Program-made: the position numbers and the translations under genes | Assembly (NCBI GenBank): GCA_903893315.1 | Contig: CAITLU010000013.1 | Span: forward strand, 219,026 to 283,025 | Reading direction: 5' to 3' | Length of the DNA stretch: 64,000 nt | Source of the DNA: an uncultured bacterium | GTDB lineage: Bacteria; Desulfobacterota; Binatia; UBA1149; CAITLU01 | Shown here: in pieces, positions 54,208-62,894 of the stretch | How the letters are laid out: each line of letters opens with the position of its first letter | Numbering within the stretch: the first letter of the stretch is position 1 | Notes under the pieces: model-generated | What the model saw: only the letters and a program-made list of their open reading frames with translations | The model's database searches: none | Told to the model about the DNA's origin: nothing

Positions 54208-55290
54208 ATGTTCTCTGTTGCCACCAATTTCGACGACGACCTCCCCGGCAGACTGGCCGGACTCGAAGTCGATGAATTGTTCGGCGCCTGCGACGATTCC
54301 CCTCTCGGCCACGGCAGGCCCAGGGCCATCACGCCGCCGGTGAACTGGCGCCAGCTTGGTCGTCACATCCAACGCTGCCGCGACGCGGGGATGGGATTCA
54401 ACCTGCTTCTCAATCCGCTGTGTCTGGGCGCGCAGGAAGAGGGTCTCCGCCTCGAACGTCAGCTGCGGCGCACGTTGGCGCGAGCCGTCGAGCTCGGTGC
54501 CACCGGGGTGACGGTCGCGCATCCGTGGCTGGTCGCTCTGGCCGCCGATACGCCGCTTCGCATCCGCGTCAGCGTCTTCGTCGGTATCTGTACGATCGAA
54601 CAGGCCCTGTACTGGCAGAACCTCGGCGCCCACGTGCTTGCGATCGACACCCACGTGCTCAGCCGCGACCTGCCGGTGATCCGCCGGATCGTCGCCGCCT
54701 GTGGTTCGGCAGATGTCGAACTGCCGGTCAACATCGGCTGTCTGCTGCGCTGCCCGCTGGCCCGCACTCACGCCGCGCGCCTGTCGCATTCGAGCAGGCC
54801 GGGCGCCCAGCCCGTCGACCCGTGCGCGAGTTGGTGCCTGGAGGAAAAACGCAGCGACCCGCTCAACCTGATCCGAGCCGACTTCATTCGTCCGGAGGAC
54901 CTGGAACGCTACGAGGAACTCGGCGTCAGGCATTTCAAGATCGTCGATCGCTCGTGTTCGTCTGACGTACTGGTCGAGCGCGTCGTCGCCTATCGCGACC
55001 GCAAATGGCAGGGAGACCTGCTGGACCTGATCGGACCGCGCGGCGCGGCTCCGCGGCGACGCCGCCTGCCGATCTTCGATGCGCTGCGAACTCTCGGCAT
55101 CAATCGTTCGCTGGCTGCGGTCAAGCAGGCCAGGGCCATGATGGACACGACGATGCCGTGGGTCATCGACAATCAAGCCCTCGGCGGGCTGCTGCTGCCC
55201 AAAGGCTGTTCGGCGACGAACTGCGCCGAGTGCGCGCATTGCGCGAGAATTGCCGAGCAGGCGGTGCGGCCGCGACAGCCGGTCCGCTGA
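54208..55290 (+). CDS. Peptidase U32-like TIM-barrel protein with two Cys clusters
   Basis: 360 aa. The barrel pattern (EVDELFGAC, LGATGVTVAHPWL, RIRVSVFVGI, LGAHVLAIDTHV, VELPVNIGCLLRCP) resembles U32/UbiU-UbiV proteins. Four central cysteines, C178, C182, C206 and C210, could bind a 4Fe-4S cluster as in UbiU/UbiV. A second C-terminal cluster, C334-X4-C339-X2-C342-X2-C345, is extra. U32 family members act in hydroxylation of ubiquinone precursors, RNA (RlhA, TrhP) or proteolysis. Its function here is unknown, and linkage to the molybdoenzyme 296 bases upstream is only positional. Confidence 0.7.
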   Translation: MFSVATNFDDDLPGRLAGLEVDELFGACDDSPLGHGRPRAITPPVNWRQLGRHIQRCRDAGMGFNLLLNPLCLGAQEEGLRLERQLRRTLARAVELGATGVTVAHPWLVALAADTPLRIRVSVFVGICTIEQALYWQNLGAHVLAIDTHVLSRDLPVIRRIVAACGSADVELPVNIGCLLRCPLARTHAARLSHSSRPGAQPVDPCASWCLEEKRSDPLNLIRADFIRPEDLERYEELGVRHFKIVDRSCSSDVLVERVVAYRDRKWQGDLLDLIGPRGAAPRRRRLPIFDALRTLGINRSLAAVKQARAMMDTTMPWVIDNQALGGLLLPKGCSATNCAECAHCARIAEQAVRPRQPVR

Positions 55291-55330
55291 CCAGTCGCGC
55301 GACGCCGCCGTAGCGCGGATCGGCCCGGCC

Positions 55331-56554
55331 TCAGTCTATTTCCTCGATCCCGAGCGGGAACTTAGAGAGCGTCTCGCACGAATCCTTGCCGATCAGGATG
55401 GGGTTCTCGTAGCGAAAGCCGACGCCGTCTTCCGGTGCGACGTACTGCATCGCACAGATCAGAAGCTCTCCCTGCGCATAGGCATGGTCGGGAGCGGTCC
55501 AGTACGGGAACGGCCCAGCATCGGCCGCACCGATACGCCACTCGTCGCCGAACAGACCGATCCCGTGTTCGCAGGCGGGCAGCACGTGCTGCGCGCACCC
55601 GAGCGTTCCGGCGCGGTCCATCATGACGGCGATGAGTTCCGACGGCGTGATCCCGGAGCGGTAGGCGCCGAGCACAGTCGCGACCAGTTCGACGAAATTA
55701 TCGGCGTGACGACGCAGGCGCGGCGAAGTCGGTCCGATCAGATAATTGTGGGAGTGATCGCCGAGGGCCAGCATGAACATCGAGTGGAAATCGAGCATCA
55801 GCGGCTCGCCGGCACCGATCTCGCGCGTCGTCGCCGGCGTGCAGGCGCCGAGGCCGGTGCGGTAACCCGAAGATATCTCGTTGAGTCCCGCAAAGTTCCA
55901 TTCCGAAACACTGCCCGCGCGACGCATCGCCAGCGCCGCGATGCCGGCGATAACGGTTTCCGTCATGCCTTTCCATCCGCCGTGCTCGAGAGCCGCGCGT
56001 GCCGCCTGGTGTCCGACATCGACGATCCGCGAGGCCTCGCGAAAACGCGCGACGGTTCCGGCATCCTTGATCACCGACGGCGCATCGACGAGGTCGTGTG
56101 AATTGACGAACTCCCAGCCCGGCAACGCCGCCGAAAGCGCCTGGTATTCGTAGTGGCTTAGATGACCCTCGGGGGTGTATGTGGAAATCCCGTCTTCGAT
56201 TCCGAGTCTGCCGCGCGGCAGCCGGAATTCCGAGGTCAAAGTCGAGGCAAGCAGCGTAATCGGATCCTGACCGGAAAGCGGGAAATAAGGCCGGATTCGA
56301 TCCGCGCCTACCCAGGTCTCGTCGGCAATGCGCGCCGCGTCGACCAGGAAAGTGTACAGAACCGGATCGCCTTCGAGGGGGATCAGCATGTAGCTTCGCC
56401 ACGGACAGAAGACGTCGAGCAGGAAACTGAACGAACGCGGCCGCGTGGCAAGGTAGGCGTCGAGACCGCGTTTGGCCATCGCACTCTGCAGGTCACGGAC
56501 ACGTGCCGGGTTGTCGATCCAATAGGGACTGGACTGGTCGAGAGTTCGAGGCAT
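55331..56554 (-). CDS. M24-family (Xaa-Pro peptidase/creatinase-like) protein with altered metal site
   Basis: 407 aa: creatinase-type N-terminal domain (residues 1-160) and pita-bread catalytic domain. Metal ligands Asp255 and Asp266 (LMLDFHSMFMLALGDHSHN), His330 (CEHGIGL) and Glu383 (GVGFRYENPILI) are present. The Glu of the usual vEPgiY motif is replaced by Met-Gln (369-370), and the first substrate His region is SGYRTGLGAC. This pattern suggests a non-metallo hydrolase such as creatinase or a divergent amidohydrolase rather than an aminopeptidase. ATG 56554 is the likely start; substrate unknown. Confidence 0.78.
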   Translation of the reverse strand: MPRTLDQSSPYWIDNPARVRDLQSAMAKRGLDAYLATRPRSFSFLLDVFCPWRSYMLIPLEGDPVLYTFLVDAARIADETWVGADRIRPYFPLSGQDPITLLASTLTSEFRLPRGRLGIEDGISTYTPEGHLSHYEYQALSAALPGWEFVNSHDLVDAPSVIKDAGTVARFREASRIVDVGHQAARAALEHGGWKGMTETVIAGIAALAMRRAGSVSEWNFAGLNEISSGYRTGLGACTPATTREIGAGEPLMLDFHSMFMLALGDHSHNYLIGPTSPRLRRHADNFVELVATVLGAYRSGITPSELIAVMMDRAGTLGCAQHVLPACEHGIGLFGDEWRIGAADAGPFPYWTAPDHAYAQGELLICAMQYVAPEDGVGFRYENPILIGKDSCETLSKFPLGIEEID

Positions 56555-56641
56555 TGCGGTTCTCCTACCTGGGATATCGGACTTCGCCTCGGCCTTTTGT
56601 CATACGCGTCGAATCACGCAAGGCGCTGCGCCGACACGCGC

Positions 56642-58057
56642 TCAGCGAGCGGCCGGCTCCCAACGCAGCGCTGCCGCGGCGACCTCGCCGCTCGTCAGTG
56701 TCGCGGCCAGCGGCCAGCCGCAGGTGGTCGCGTACCACGAGTCGTCACTGCCGTCGTGGACGAACTCCGCCGCGTGGGCCTGAATCTCGCCGACCAGTTG
56801 CGAGTCGTGGCCGCGGCCGCGCCACTGGCCGAAGTCATACGGATCGGTCGAAGCGAATATCAGCGTGTCGTTGTAGGCGTCGGCGCCTCCGGTCCAGTGT
56901 CCGAGCGCAAGCGCGAGCGGCGCCGTGATGCCGGTCTCGTTGTTGTAGGTAATCGACAGGTAGTAGCGGCCTTTGCGCTGAACGACGAATGGCGACTCCG
57001 CCGAAGAAACCAGCGCGTTGCGCTCGCTGCCGCGCGCGGACTGCCACGCAGTGCCGATGATCTGCCAGTGATCGAGATCGAATGACTGATACAGATCCAC
57101 GGCGGAGTACCACCAGCCGCGCGATGTCGCGTAGAGCAACCACTGTCCAGGAGCCGCTTCGAACACCATCGTATCGCGGAAAAACCAGCCGCTCGGCCTC
57201 GCGATGGCATCGGCGCGGCGATACCAGTGCGCGCCGTCGAGCGATACCGCATGCGCAAGACGGTGCGGCGACCAGAACAGATGGAACAGACCACCAGCAT
57301 CACCGATAACGTGCGGCGCCCACGCCGGTTGGTGAAAATCGGCGACTGCTTCGTCCTCGACCATGCCGCCGGACGCAAGCAATTCACCGAAGCCGAGCGG
57401 ACGCGCCGCCGCTGCTGCATCGGCCGACGTCTCTGCTCCGACGGCCGCAGCCATGTCGGGCGCGCGTCCTTGCGCCAGGCGCACCTCGGCGCCGTAGTCG
57501 CCGCGCCCCGGACCGGTAATGCCGAGCAAACGCCAGCGCCCCGACGCATCGCGAAACACGGTGTGATCGTTGACGTAGTCGCCGGCCTTGGATGGTCGAA
57601 AGAGTTCTCGCCAAGGTCCGGCGATGACCGGCTTTTCCAACACGCCGCTCCCCGCGGCCGTAGTACGAACGATTGCGGTCCCGATCTCGCGGCTCGCCCC
57701 CTCCCTGACCGCCTCGACCCTCACCTCGTAGTCACTCCCGGCGTGCAGATCGCGAAGCAGCGCCGAACCGTAACGCGCCGTTTCGACCAACCGCCACGCA
57801 TCGTCTCCGCTTCGAAGCCAGACGCGGTAGATTTCACGCTCCGGGTCGGCGATCCAGCCTGCGTGGATCCAATCCGCGCCGGCGGCGGTCTTTAGCGCGA
57901 CGCTGCGCTGAAAGACCTCGATCTGGTCGCGGGGGATACTCGAATAGAAATCCGTTCGCAGCGATGGCAGCGCGGTCCAGGTGATCGCCACCGCCGCGAC
58001 CAGCCAGAGAACCGCCGCCGTTAACGCCGCAACCAGCACGCGCATGGGAATCTTCAC
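56642..58057 (-). CDS. Membrane-anchored five-bladed propeller (GH32/GH43-like) protein
   Basis: 471 aa. One N-terminal membrane segment (VLVAALTAAVLWLVAAVAITW), a fibronectin-like stretch (about 70-130), then a beta-propeller starting at about residue 140. Blade motifs: YVNDHTVFRDASGRWRLLGI, FHQPAWAPHVIGDAGGLFHLFWS, WFFRDTMVFEAAPGQWLLYA and SPFVVQRKGRYYLSITYNN. The Asp/Glu triads of GH32/43/68 are plausible (ND, RDT, ESPF), so a sugar-active enzyme or lectin-like protein is inferred. Facing the periplasm. Confidence 0.75.
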   Translation of the reverse strand: MKIPMRVLVAALTAAVLWLVAAVAITWTALPSLRTDFYSSIPRDQIEVFQRSVALKTAAGADWIHAGWIADPEREIYRVWLRSGDDAWRLVETARYGSALLRDLHAGSDYEVRVEAVREGASREIGTAIVRTTAAGSGVLEKPVIAGPWRELFRPSKAGDYVNDHTVFRDASGRWRLLGITGPGRGDYGAEVRLAQGRAPDMAAAVGAETSADAAAAARPLGFGELLASGGMVEDEAVADFHQPAWAPHVIGDAGGLFHLFWSPHRLAHAVSLDGAHWYRRADAIARPSGWFFRDTMVFEAAPGQWLLYATSRGWWYSAVDLYQSFDLDHWQIIGTAWQSARGSERNALVSSAESPFVVQRKGRYYLSITYNNETGITAPLALALGHWTGGADAYNDTLIFASTDPYDFGQWRGRGHDSQLVGEIQAHAAEFVHDGSDDSWYATTCGWPLAATLTSGEVAAAALRWEPAAR

Positions 58058-58406
58058 CTCATTGCAGGAATCAGAGTAAATCCGAGCACTCGGCTGGATC
58101 CGCCAAGCGGTTCATCAGGAGAGGATTCCATGGCGGGAAACGTGCTCCATACTCGGAATTTTCTCGCCATCGCTTCGAGCGTGTCGTCCCGCCCCTGCGG
58201 CGCACCACCGAAGATCGTGTCTCTCGCAAGCACCGAGAATTGAGTTGTGCCAACCGCAGCGGCTTTCGCGGCCGTGACCTGTCGCAAAAAGGTGCGCCCA
58301 CAAACGACAAGGGCGCCCCGCTCGGAGCGCCCTTGTTACTGAAACGCAAATCATGGCCGCCGGCATGAAAAGCCTGAGCCGGCCACGTCACGCGAGTCCC
58401 GCCACG
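58058..58406. other. Intergenic region with terminator
   Basis: These 349 bases separate the propeller gene from the cytochrome c'-like gene. Apart from the hairpin at 58307-58336 I see no gene or repeat. A short reading exists but has no homology signal. Confidence 0.4.
58307..58336 (-). terminator. Terminator downstream of the cytochrome c'-like gene
   Basis: A perfect 10-bp stem ACAAGGGCGC / GCGCCCTTGT with a 10-base loop. On the minus strand it is followed by CGTTTGTG, giving a weak T-run. It lies 70 bases after the minus-strand stop at 58407 and closes the redox gene cluster. Confidence 0.8.
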
Positions 58407-58928
58407 CTACTCGATCGGAATGGCCGACTTGCCCAGCTTCACGACCAGAAACGGAGCGCCGATGTTGACGTGACACGAGGTGCACGCCGAGACCGCCGAA
58501 CCGAGCGCCGACTGGAACATAGCCTTGTCCTGGGCGGTGATCGCGTCCCTCACCGGAGTCAGGCTCGCGGTAAGGTACGAGTGGAGAGCATCCGCGTACT
58601 CCGGGCGTGTGATCGCGAGCTTTTCGAACGTCGCCTCGATCTCATCGACCTGGTGCTCGGCAGAGCCCCAGCTCTTCTTCTTTCCGGCCGCAGCGAGCGC
58701 GTTGAAGCGCAAGCCGACCTCGAGCATGAGAGTCGTGGCGCCGGGCTGAATGTCGGCAAGAACGTTCATCTGATCGGTCGTACCGGGCGCATACACGGCT
58801 GCATCCCGCAGCCAGTCGCCGTCAGGCGAGGGTGTGTAGAGTGCCCCCACCGCGTAAACCGCTGCCGATCCGCACAGCAGTGCACCCAAGGCAAACCCAA
58901 CGACAAAGTTCGTTTTCCCCTTCAACAT
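58407..58928 (-). CDS. Cytochrome c'-like exported monohaem protein
   Basis: 173 aa from ATG 58928 with GGAGGGTAAGGG upstream. Signal or anchor segment FVVGFALGALLCGSAAVYAVG. The mature part is helical with one haem site near the C-terminus (C149-X2-C152-H153, ACTSCHVNIGAP), as in cytochrome c'/c556. A fourth helix bundle is expected. It probably shuttles electrons or binds small gases in the periplasm. Follows the tetrahaem gene by 89 bases on the same strand. Confidence 0.82.
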   Translation of the reverse strand: MLKGKTNFVVGFALGALLCGSAAVYAVGALYTPSPDGDWLRDAAVYAPGTTDQMNVLADIQPGATTLMLEVGLRFNALAAAGKKKSWGSAEHQVDEIEATFEKLAITRPEYADALHSYLTASLTPVRDAITAQDKAMFQSALGSAVSACTSCHVNIGAPFLVVKLGKSAIPIE

Positions 58929-59017
58929 GACCCTTACCCTCCAACCTCGAGAACGAGGCGTTTGTTTAGAACACAGCGGCGTTACTTCGGTGCCGCGTAG
59001 CGGCCCCGAAGGTAGAA

Positions 59018-60247
59018 CTACGGAGCGGTAGCGATGAAGGTGGCGCCGTCCGCCTTCTTCACCTGCGTCACCGTCACCGTGAAGCAACCGGCATCGACCG
59101 TCAGAATCTGAACGGTTGCGTGGGTGCTGCTTTGCAGCAGTGCCGCAATCCCGGTCGGAAGCGATGTCTGGCCCGCCGAAGCATTGTTCTTGCCCCCGAC
59201 GGCGATCTTGCCCTTGCCCGCATCACCGCCGAGCAGAGTCATCTTCGAGATGCCATCCGCGGAATTGGTCTTGTCGGCGTACTTGTAGCCCTTGGTGGAA
59301 ATCAGCGACCAGCACGGCTTCGGCGGCGTGCCGCACGAGTCTCCGGGACGGGCGACCGAAATCTCGTCGCGCAGAGTGTCGGAAGCATCGTAGACGCAGA
59401 TGGCGTAACTGGTCCCGCCGGTGACCGGATCGCCGAACGTGCTCTGTGTCACGGCCGAGTGAAGCTTGGTCAGACCGACCTTGAGCTTCTCCTTACCGGA
59501 TGCCTTCTCGCTGACCATCAACTGGCCGCCGTCCGCAGCGACGCAACCTCCGGCAGGCGCCAAACCGCAAGCCACCGGCAATGTCGTGGTGGTAGTGCTG
59601 GTCGTCGTCGTGGTGGTCGTCGGCTCCGAGCAGGTCGCATCGGCGGGCCAGTCCGAGAACCCGTTGCCGTCATTGTCGAGGCCGACGAGGTTGACGTCGA
59701 AGGTCGAGTCTTCCTCCGAGCTCGCGCACGGGTTCCTCAGATTGCTGAACGGCGCTTTGTAGTAAGGAGGCTTGACGCTCTCAGGCAGGATCGCCGGGAA
59801 GGGATTCCTGGCACCGAGCAGTCCCGGCTTGTGGCAGGTCGCGCAAACGGTCACGCCGTTGTTCGCGTGCACCTGACGTAGACCGTAGCCGCTGGCCTTC
59901 GCCAGACCGTTGCTCGACGAAGTCTCGCCGTAATCGTTGCCGTGACACCCCACGCAGCCGAAGCCGCCGCCGCTCCCGCTGGTGTACGTCCGCACCGGCG
60001 TGCTGCCGGGGCCGTTGGAATGGCACAGGTTGCACTCGGTGATGCCGAACTTGCTCGTGTGCATGGCGTGCAACGGATGCTGCGGCCCTCCGCTGAATCC
60101 ATCGTGGCACGTAAAGCAGCCGGTCCCGAAACCGTCGTTATACATCGGGTACGCATGCGCAGCCGGCGTCCACAGCGCCAGACACAGCAGCGCGGCGCCG
60201 CAGCATGCCAGCAAGGCAATCGTTCGTCCCAGAATTTTTGTTTGCAT
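59018..60247 (-). CDS. Exported tetrahaem cytochrome with Thr-rich linker and shared C-terminal module
   Basis: 409 aa from ATG 60247. Signal peptide IALLACCGAALLCLALW...AHA. Four CXXCH haem sites lie at residues 44-48 (CFTCH), 72-76 (CNLCH), 98-102 (CVGCH) and 135-139 (CATCH), in a domain that ends near residue 210. A Thr/Ser linker (about 215-232, TTTTTTTSTTTTT) joins a C-terminal 170-residue beta module. That module has FGDP, YAICVYDAS, PCWSL, KGYKYAD and a final GCFTVTV and is shared with the giant proteins at 9744 and 12276. The combination suggests a surface-displayed electron-transfer protein. CcmABC at 16-19 kb could supply haem attachment. Confidence 0.85.
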   Translation of the reverse strand: MQTKILGRTIALLACCGAALLCLALWTPAAHAYPMYNDGFGTGCFTCHDGFSGGPQHPLHAMHTSKFGITECNLCHSNGPGSTPVRTYTSGSGGGFGCVGCHGNDYGETSSSNGLAKASGYGLRQVHANNGVTVCATCHKPGLLGARNPFPAILPESVKPPYYKAPFSNLRNPCASSEEDSTFDVNLVGLDNDGNGFSDWPADATCSEPTTTTTTTSTTTTTLPVACGLAPAGGCVAADGGQLMVSEKASGKEKLKVGLTKLHSAVTQSTFGDPVTGGTSYAICVYDASDTLRDEISVARPGDSCGTPPKPCWSLISTKGYKYADKTNSADGISKMTLLGGDAGKGKIAVGGKNNASAGQTSLPTGIAALLQSSTHATVQILTVDAGCFTVTVTQVKKADGATFIATAP

Positions 60248-60476
60248 CGGCCCCAACCCCGTCAATTCGCACTGTCTTGTCGCTGGAAAACACGAGGGAG
60301 GCCGATGCCTCCCCTTCGCAGCGCCAATTTCCCCAAACGCATAGGCTAAGTCCACCCCAAAAAAACACGCCGCAGCGAATTCCCGTCAGGATTCCACGCG
60401 GCGGCCGCATACGCGCACGCTGCGCGGCGACTTGCAAAGCCTCACGCTCCTTCCGCTGCTCGCGTGATCCCGGCGC

Positions 60477-62885
60477 TCAGGGCTTCCCGGAAATGCCGCC
60501 GAGGTTGCGCCGCGCCTGATCGTAGCCGGAATCCTGAACGAGCGCGCGGCGAAACTCCTCTGCGGCTTCATCCTTCCTGCCGAGTTGGAGCAGGACCAGC
60601 CCGAGATCGTTGAACACCGCCGCGCTCGGCTTACGCGCAAGCGATTGCCTGTAATAGGACTCAGCTTCCTTCAGCTTGCCCTGCTGCTCCATCGCCTTGG
60701 CCAGGTTGTTGTAGGCCGGCGTGTAGTCGGGACTGACGCGGATCGCCTCCTGAAACTCGGCCACGGCCTCGTCCTGTCGGCCCTGTCCGGACAGGACGAA
60801 GCCCAGACCGTTGTGGGTTTCGGCATTGGGCTTCCCCGCAATCGCCTGCCGGAAGTGGGACTCGGCCTTGCTGAGTTTGCCGGTCTGCACGAACGTGACC
60901 GCCAGATTGAAGTGCGCCGACGCGCAGTGCGGATCCAGTGCGAGCGCCCGGCGATAATCAGCCATGGCCTCTTCGGTCTTTCCCAACCGGGCCAGGACAA
61001 AACCGAGGTCGCTGTAGATTTCGGCCTTGGGCTCGAACTCCAGCGACTTCCTGAAGTGCGACGCCGCCTCTTCGAGTTGCCCCAGTTCCACCAGTGCCAA
61101 TCCCAGGTTGTTGTGTGATTTGACGTGGTTGGGGTCGGCCGCCAGCGCCTTCCTGTACTCCGCTACCGCCTCGCTGGTTTTGGCTTCCTGGAACAGCGTC
61201 CAGCCCAGCGAGTTGTGCATCTCCACGTTGTTCGGGTCGACCTCCAGACCGCGCCGATACGCGCGCTCCGCTCCTGAGTGATCTCCGGTCCTCTCGTTGG
61301 CCATCCCGGCGCGCAGGAACGAGTAGGCGTCGAGGAATTCCTCGCGAATCTCCGTGATCGCATCGCCCGGTAACTTGACGAACTCGGGAATGTTCGCGGC
61401 CCTGTCCGGCGAAGTGAAACGCTCGAGCAACACCGGCGGGCTGTCCTGGCCGTCCTCGTCGATGTGCGTCAGGAACAACTGCGTGTACGGAGTGTTGACC
61501 TTCGACGAAAAGACCAGCCACCGGCTGTTGGAAGTCCAGCTATGCCATGAGTTCATCCGCGCGGTGTTGTAGCGCAGTCGCCTGGCCTCGCCGCCCTGGG
61601 CCGGAACGATGTACAGCTCGCTGTCTGGCTGCAGCAGCATGTAGCTCCTTGCCTTGCAGAAGATGATCCACTTGCCGTCCGGCGAGAACTTCGGAAAGAA
61701 GTTGCTCATCCCGTCGCCGGAGGCGCCCTTCAGTGGTTCGGGTGTTCCGCCCTTCCCGTCGTTGAACGGAATCCGGTAGAGGTCGTAGCGGAACGGCTTC
61801 CTGTCCACCGAAAACTCGGGGACGTCCTTTTCATCGACGAGCGCGTTGTTCTGCTGATCGATGCTCTGCATCCGGTAGGCTTTCGCCCTGGCGAAGACGA
61901 TGGTTTTTCCGTCGGGGCTCCACACGGCGTTGGTCTGCACGTACTGCGGATCGTCGGCGCCCGGCAACGCCGCATACTTACCGGTCTCCCGGTCGTAGAC
62001 GACGAGGATGCCCTTGATCGGAAAGAAGAGCTGCGAGAAGGCGATGTCGGGCATCGCAACGAACACCGAGCGGTCCTTGACCGTGCTGATGACATACCTT
62101 CCCGTCGGCGAAACCCGCGACAGCAAACCGAAGGTCAGCTCTCCGTCCTCGCGCTTGTAGTCAGCCCAGGTGATGATCTTTTCATCGTTCATCACCATGT
62201 TCTTGGACACCGGCAAGATCGCGTATGCACCCTTGTCGTTGCCGTAATCGACGTCGAGCCCGAGAACGCTGCCGTTGTCGGCGAACGAGTGGCAGTTGCC
62301 GCACACCGGCAGATTATGCAGAACGATCGGCGGTCCCGACTGCGAATCGATGGTGCCGAAACGCCAGCGGATTCTCGACGGATCCTGCACCGCCGAAAGG
62401 AACGGCAGCGGAACCTCGCGGTAGAAAAGCGGATCGCCGACCCTGTCCTTTGAAGTACGAACGTGAACCTGGGCCGAGGACAGAACTGTCGCACCGTCCG
62501 CGTGGCTCACGCCGGTCACTACAACCGCAGCGTCCTTCTCCGAGGTCTGCTGCTTGATGGTTTCCCAATCCTTCTCGGAGGGGCGCCAGAGCGGGGCCTC
62601 GACTGAAAAACGCAGGTCCTCGCTCTTGTTTCCAAGACGAACCGCCACCAGCCACCGGTCGACGTTCCCCGTCTTGTCATCCCACACGAAGGTGGGCGCG
62701 ACGCTCTCCGGCGGAAACAGCGTTCGTTCCTGCGGATAGCTGATCTTCAGTTGTCCTACGGCCGCATCGATCGCGACCGTCGGCTGCGCATCCGCAGCAC
62801 GAGCGGTCCCGGCCAAGGACAGGACCACGGCAATGACCGCCGGAAAGCTTGCAGCCATCACGAGGGAACGACAGGCCCTTGGCAT
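60477..62885 (-). CDS. Exported haem-site, beta-propeller (PD40) and TPR fusion protein
   Basis: 802 aa from ATG 62885; GGGAGGGT precedes it. Signal peptide FPAVIAVVLSLAGTARAAD. Order: beta-domain (about 35-180), one haem site CGNCH at 195-199 (NLPVCGNCHSFADNG), PD40/TolB-like propeller blades (about 230-500, e.g. AVWSPDGKTIVFARAK, PKFSPDGKWIIFCKAR), and then eight TPRs (about 530-800; NNVEMHNSLGWTLFQ, NHVKSHNNLGLALVELGQ, and similar). The haem cysteine pair before a propeller suggests a periplasmic redox sensor or scaffold. It starts 9 bases after the Rid gene and is followed by the tetrahaem gene. Confidence 0.85.
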   Translation of the reverse strand: MPRACRSLVMAASFPAVIAVVLSLAGTARAADAQPTVAIDAAVGQLKISYPQERTLFPPESVAPTFVWDDKTGNVDRWLVAVRLGNKSEDLRFSVEAPLWRPSEKDWETIKQQTSEKDAAVVVTGVSHADGATVLSSAQVHVRTSKDRVGDPLFYREVPLPFLSAVQDPSRIRWRFGTIDSQSGPPIVLHNLPVCGNCHSFADNGSVLGLDVDYGNDKGAYAILPVSKNMVMNDEKIITWADYKREDGELTFGLLSRVSPTGRYVISTVKDRSVFVAMPDIAFSQLFFPIKGILVVYDRETGKYAALPGADDPQYVQTNAVWSPDGKTIVFARAKAYRMQSIDQQNNALVDEKDVPEFSVDRKPFRYDLYRIPFNDGKGGTPEPLKGASGDGMSNFFPKFSPDGKWIIFCKARSYMLLQPDSELYIVPAQGGEARRLRYNTARMNSWHSWTSNSRWLVFSSKVNTPYTQLFLTHIDEDGQDSPPVLLERFTSPDRAANIPEFVKLPGDAITEIREEFLDAYSFLRAGMANERTGDHSGAERAYRRGLEVDPNNVEMHNSLGWTLFQEAKTSEAVAEYRKALAADPNHVKSHNNLGLALVELGQLEEAASHFRKSLEFEPKAEIYSDLGFVLARLGKTEEAMADYRRALALDPHCASAHFNLAVTFVQTGKLSKAESHFRQAIAGKPNAETHNGLGFVLSGQGRQDEAVAEFQEAIRVSPDYTPAYNNLAKAMEQQGKLKEAESYYRQSLARKPSAAVFNDLGLVLLQLGRKDEAAEEFRRALVQDSGYDQARRNLGGISGKP

Positions 62886-62894
62886 CTTCGCTGA

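Noticed and set aside
58058-58406. A small gene between the propeller and cytochrome c'-like genes
   Set aside because: The short frames here have no homology signal, and the region contains the terminator hairpin.
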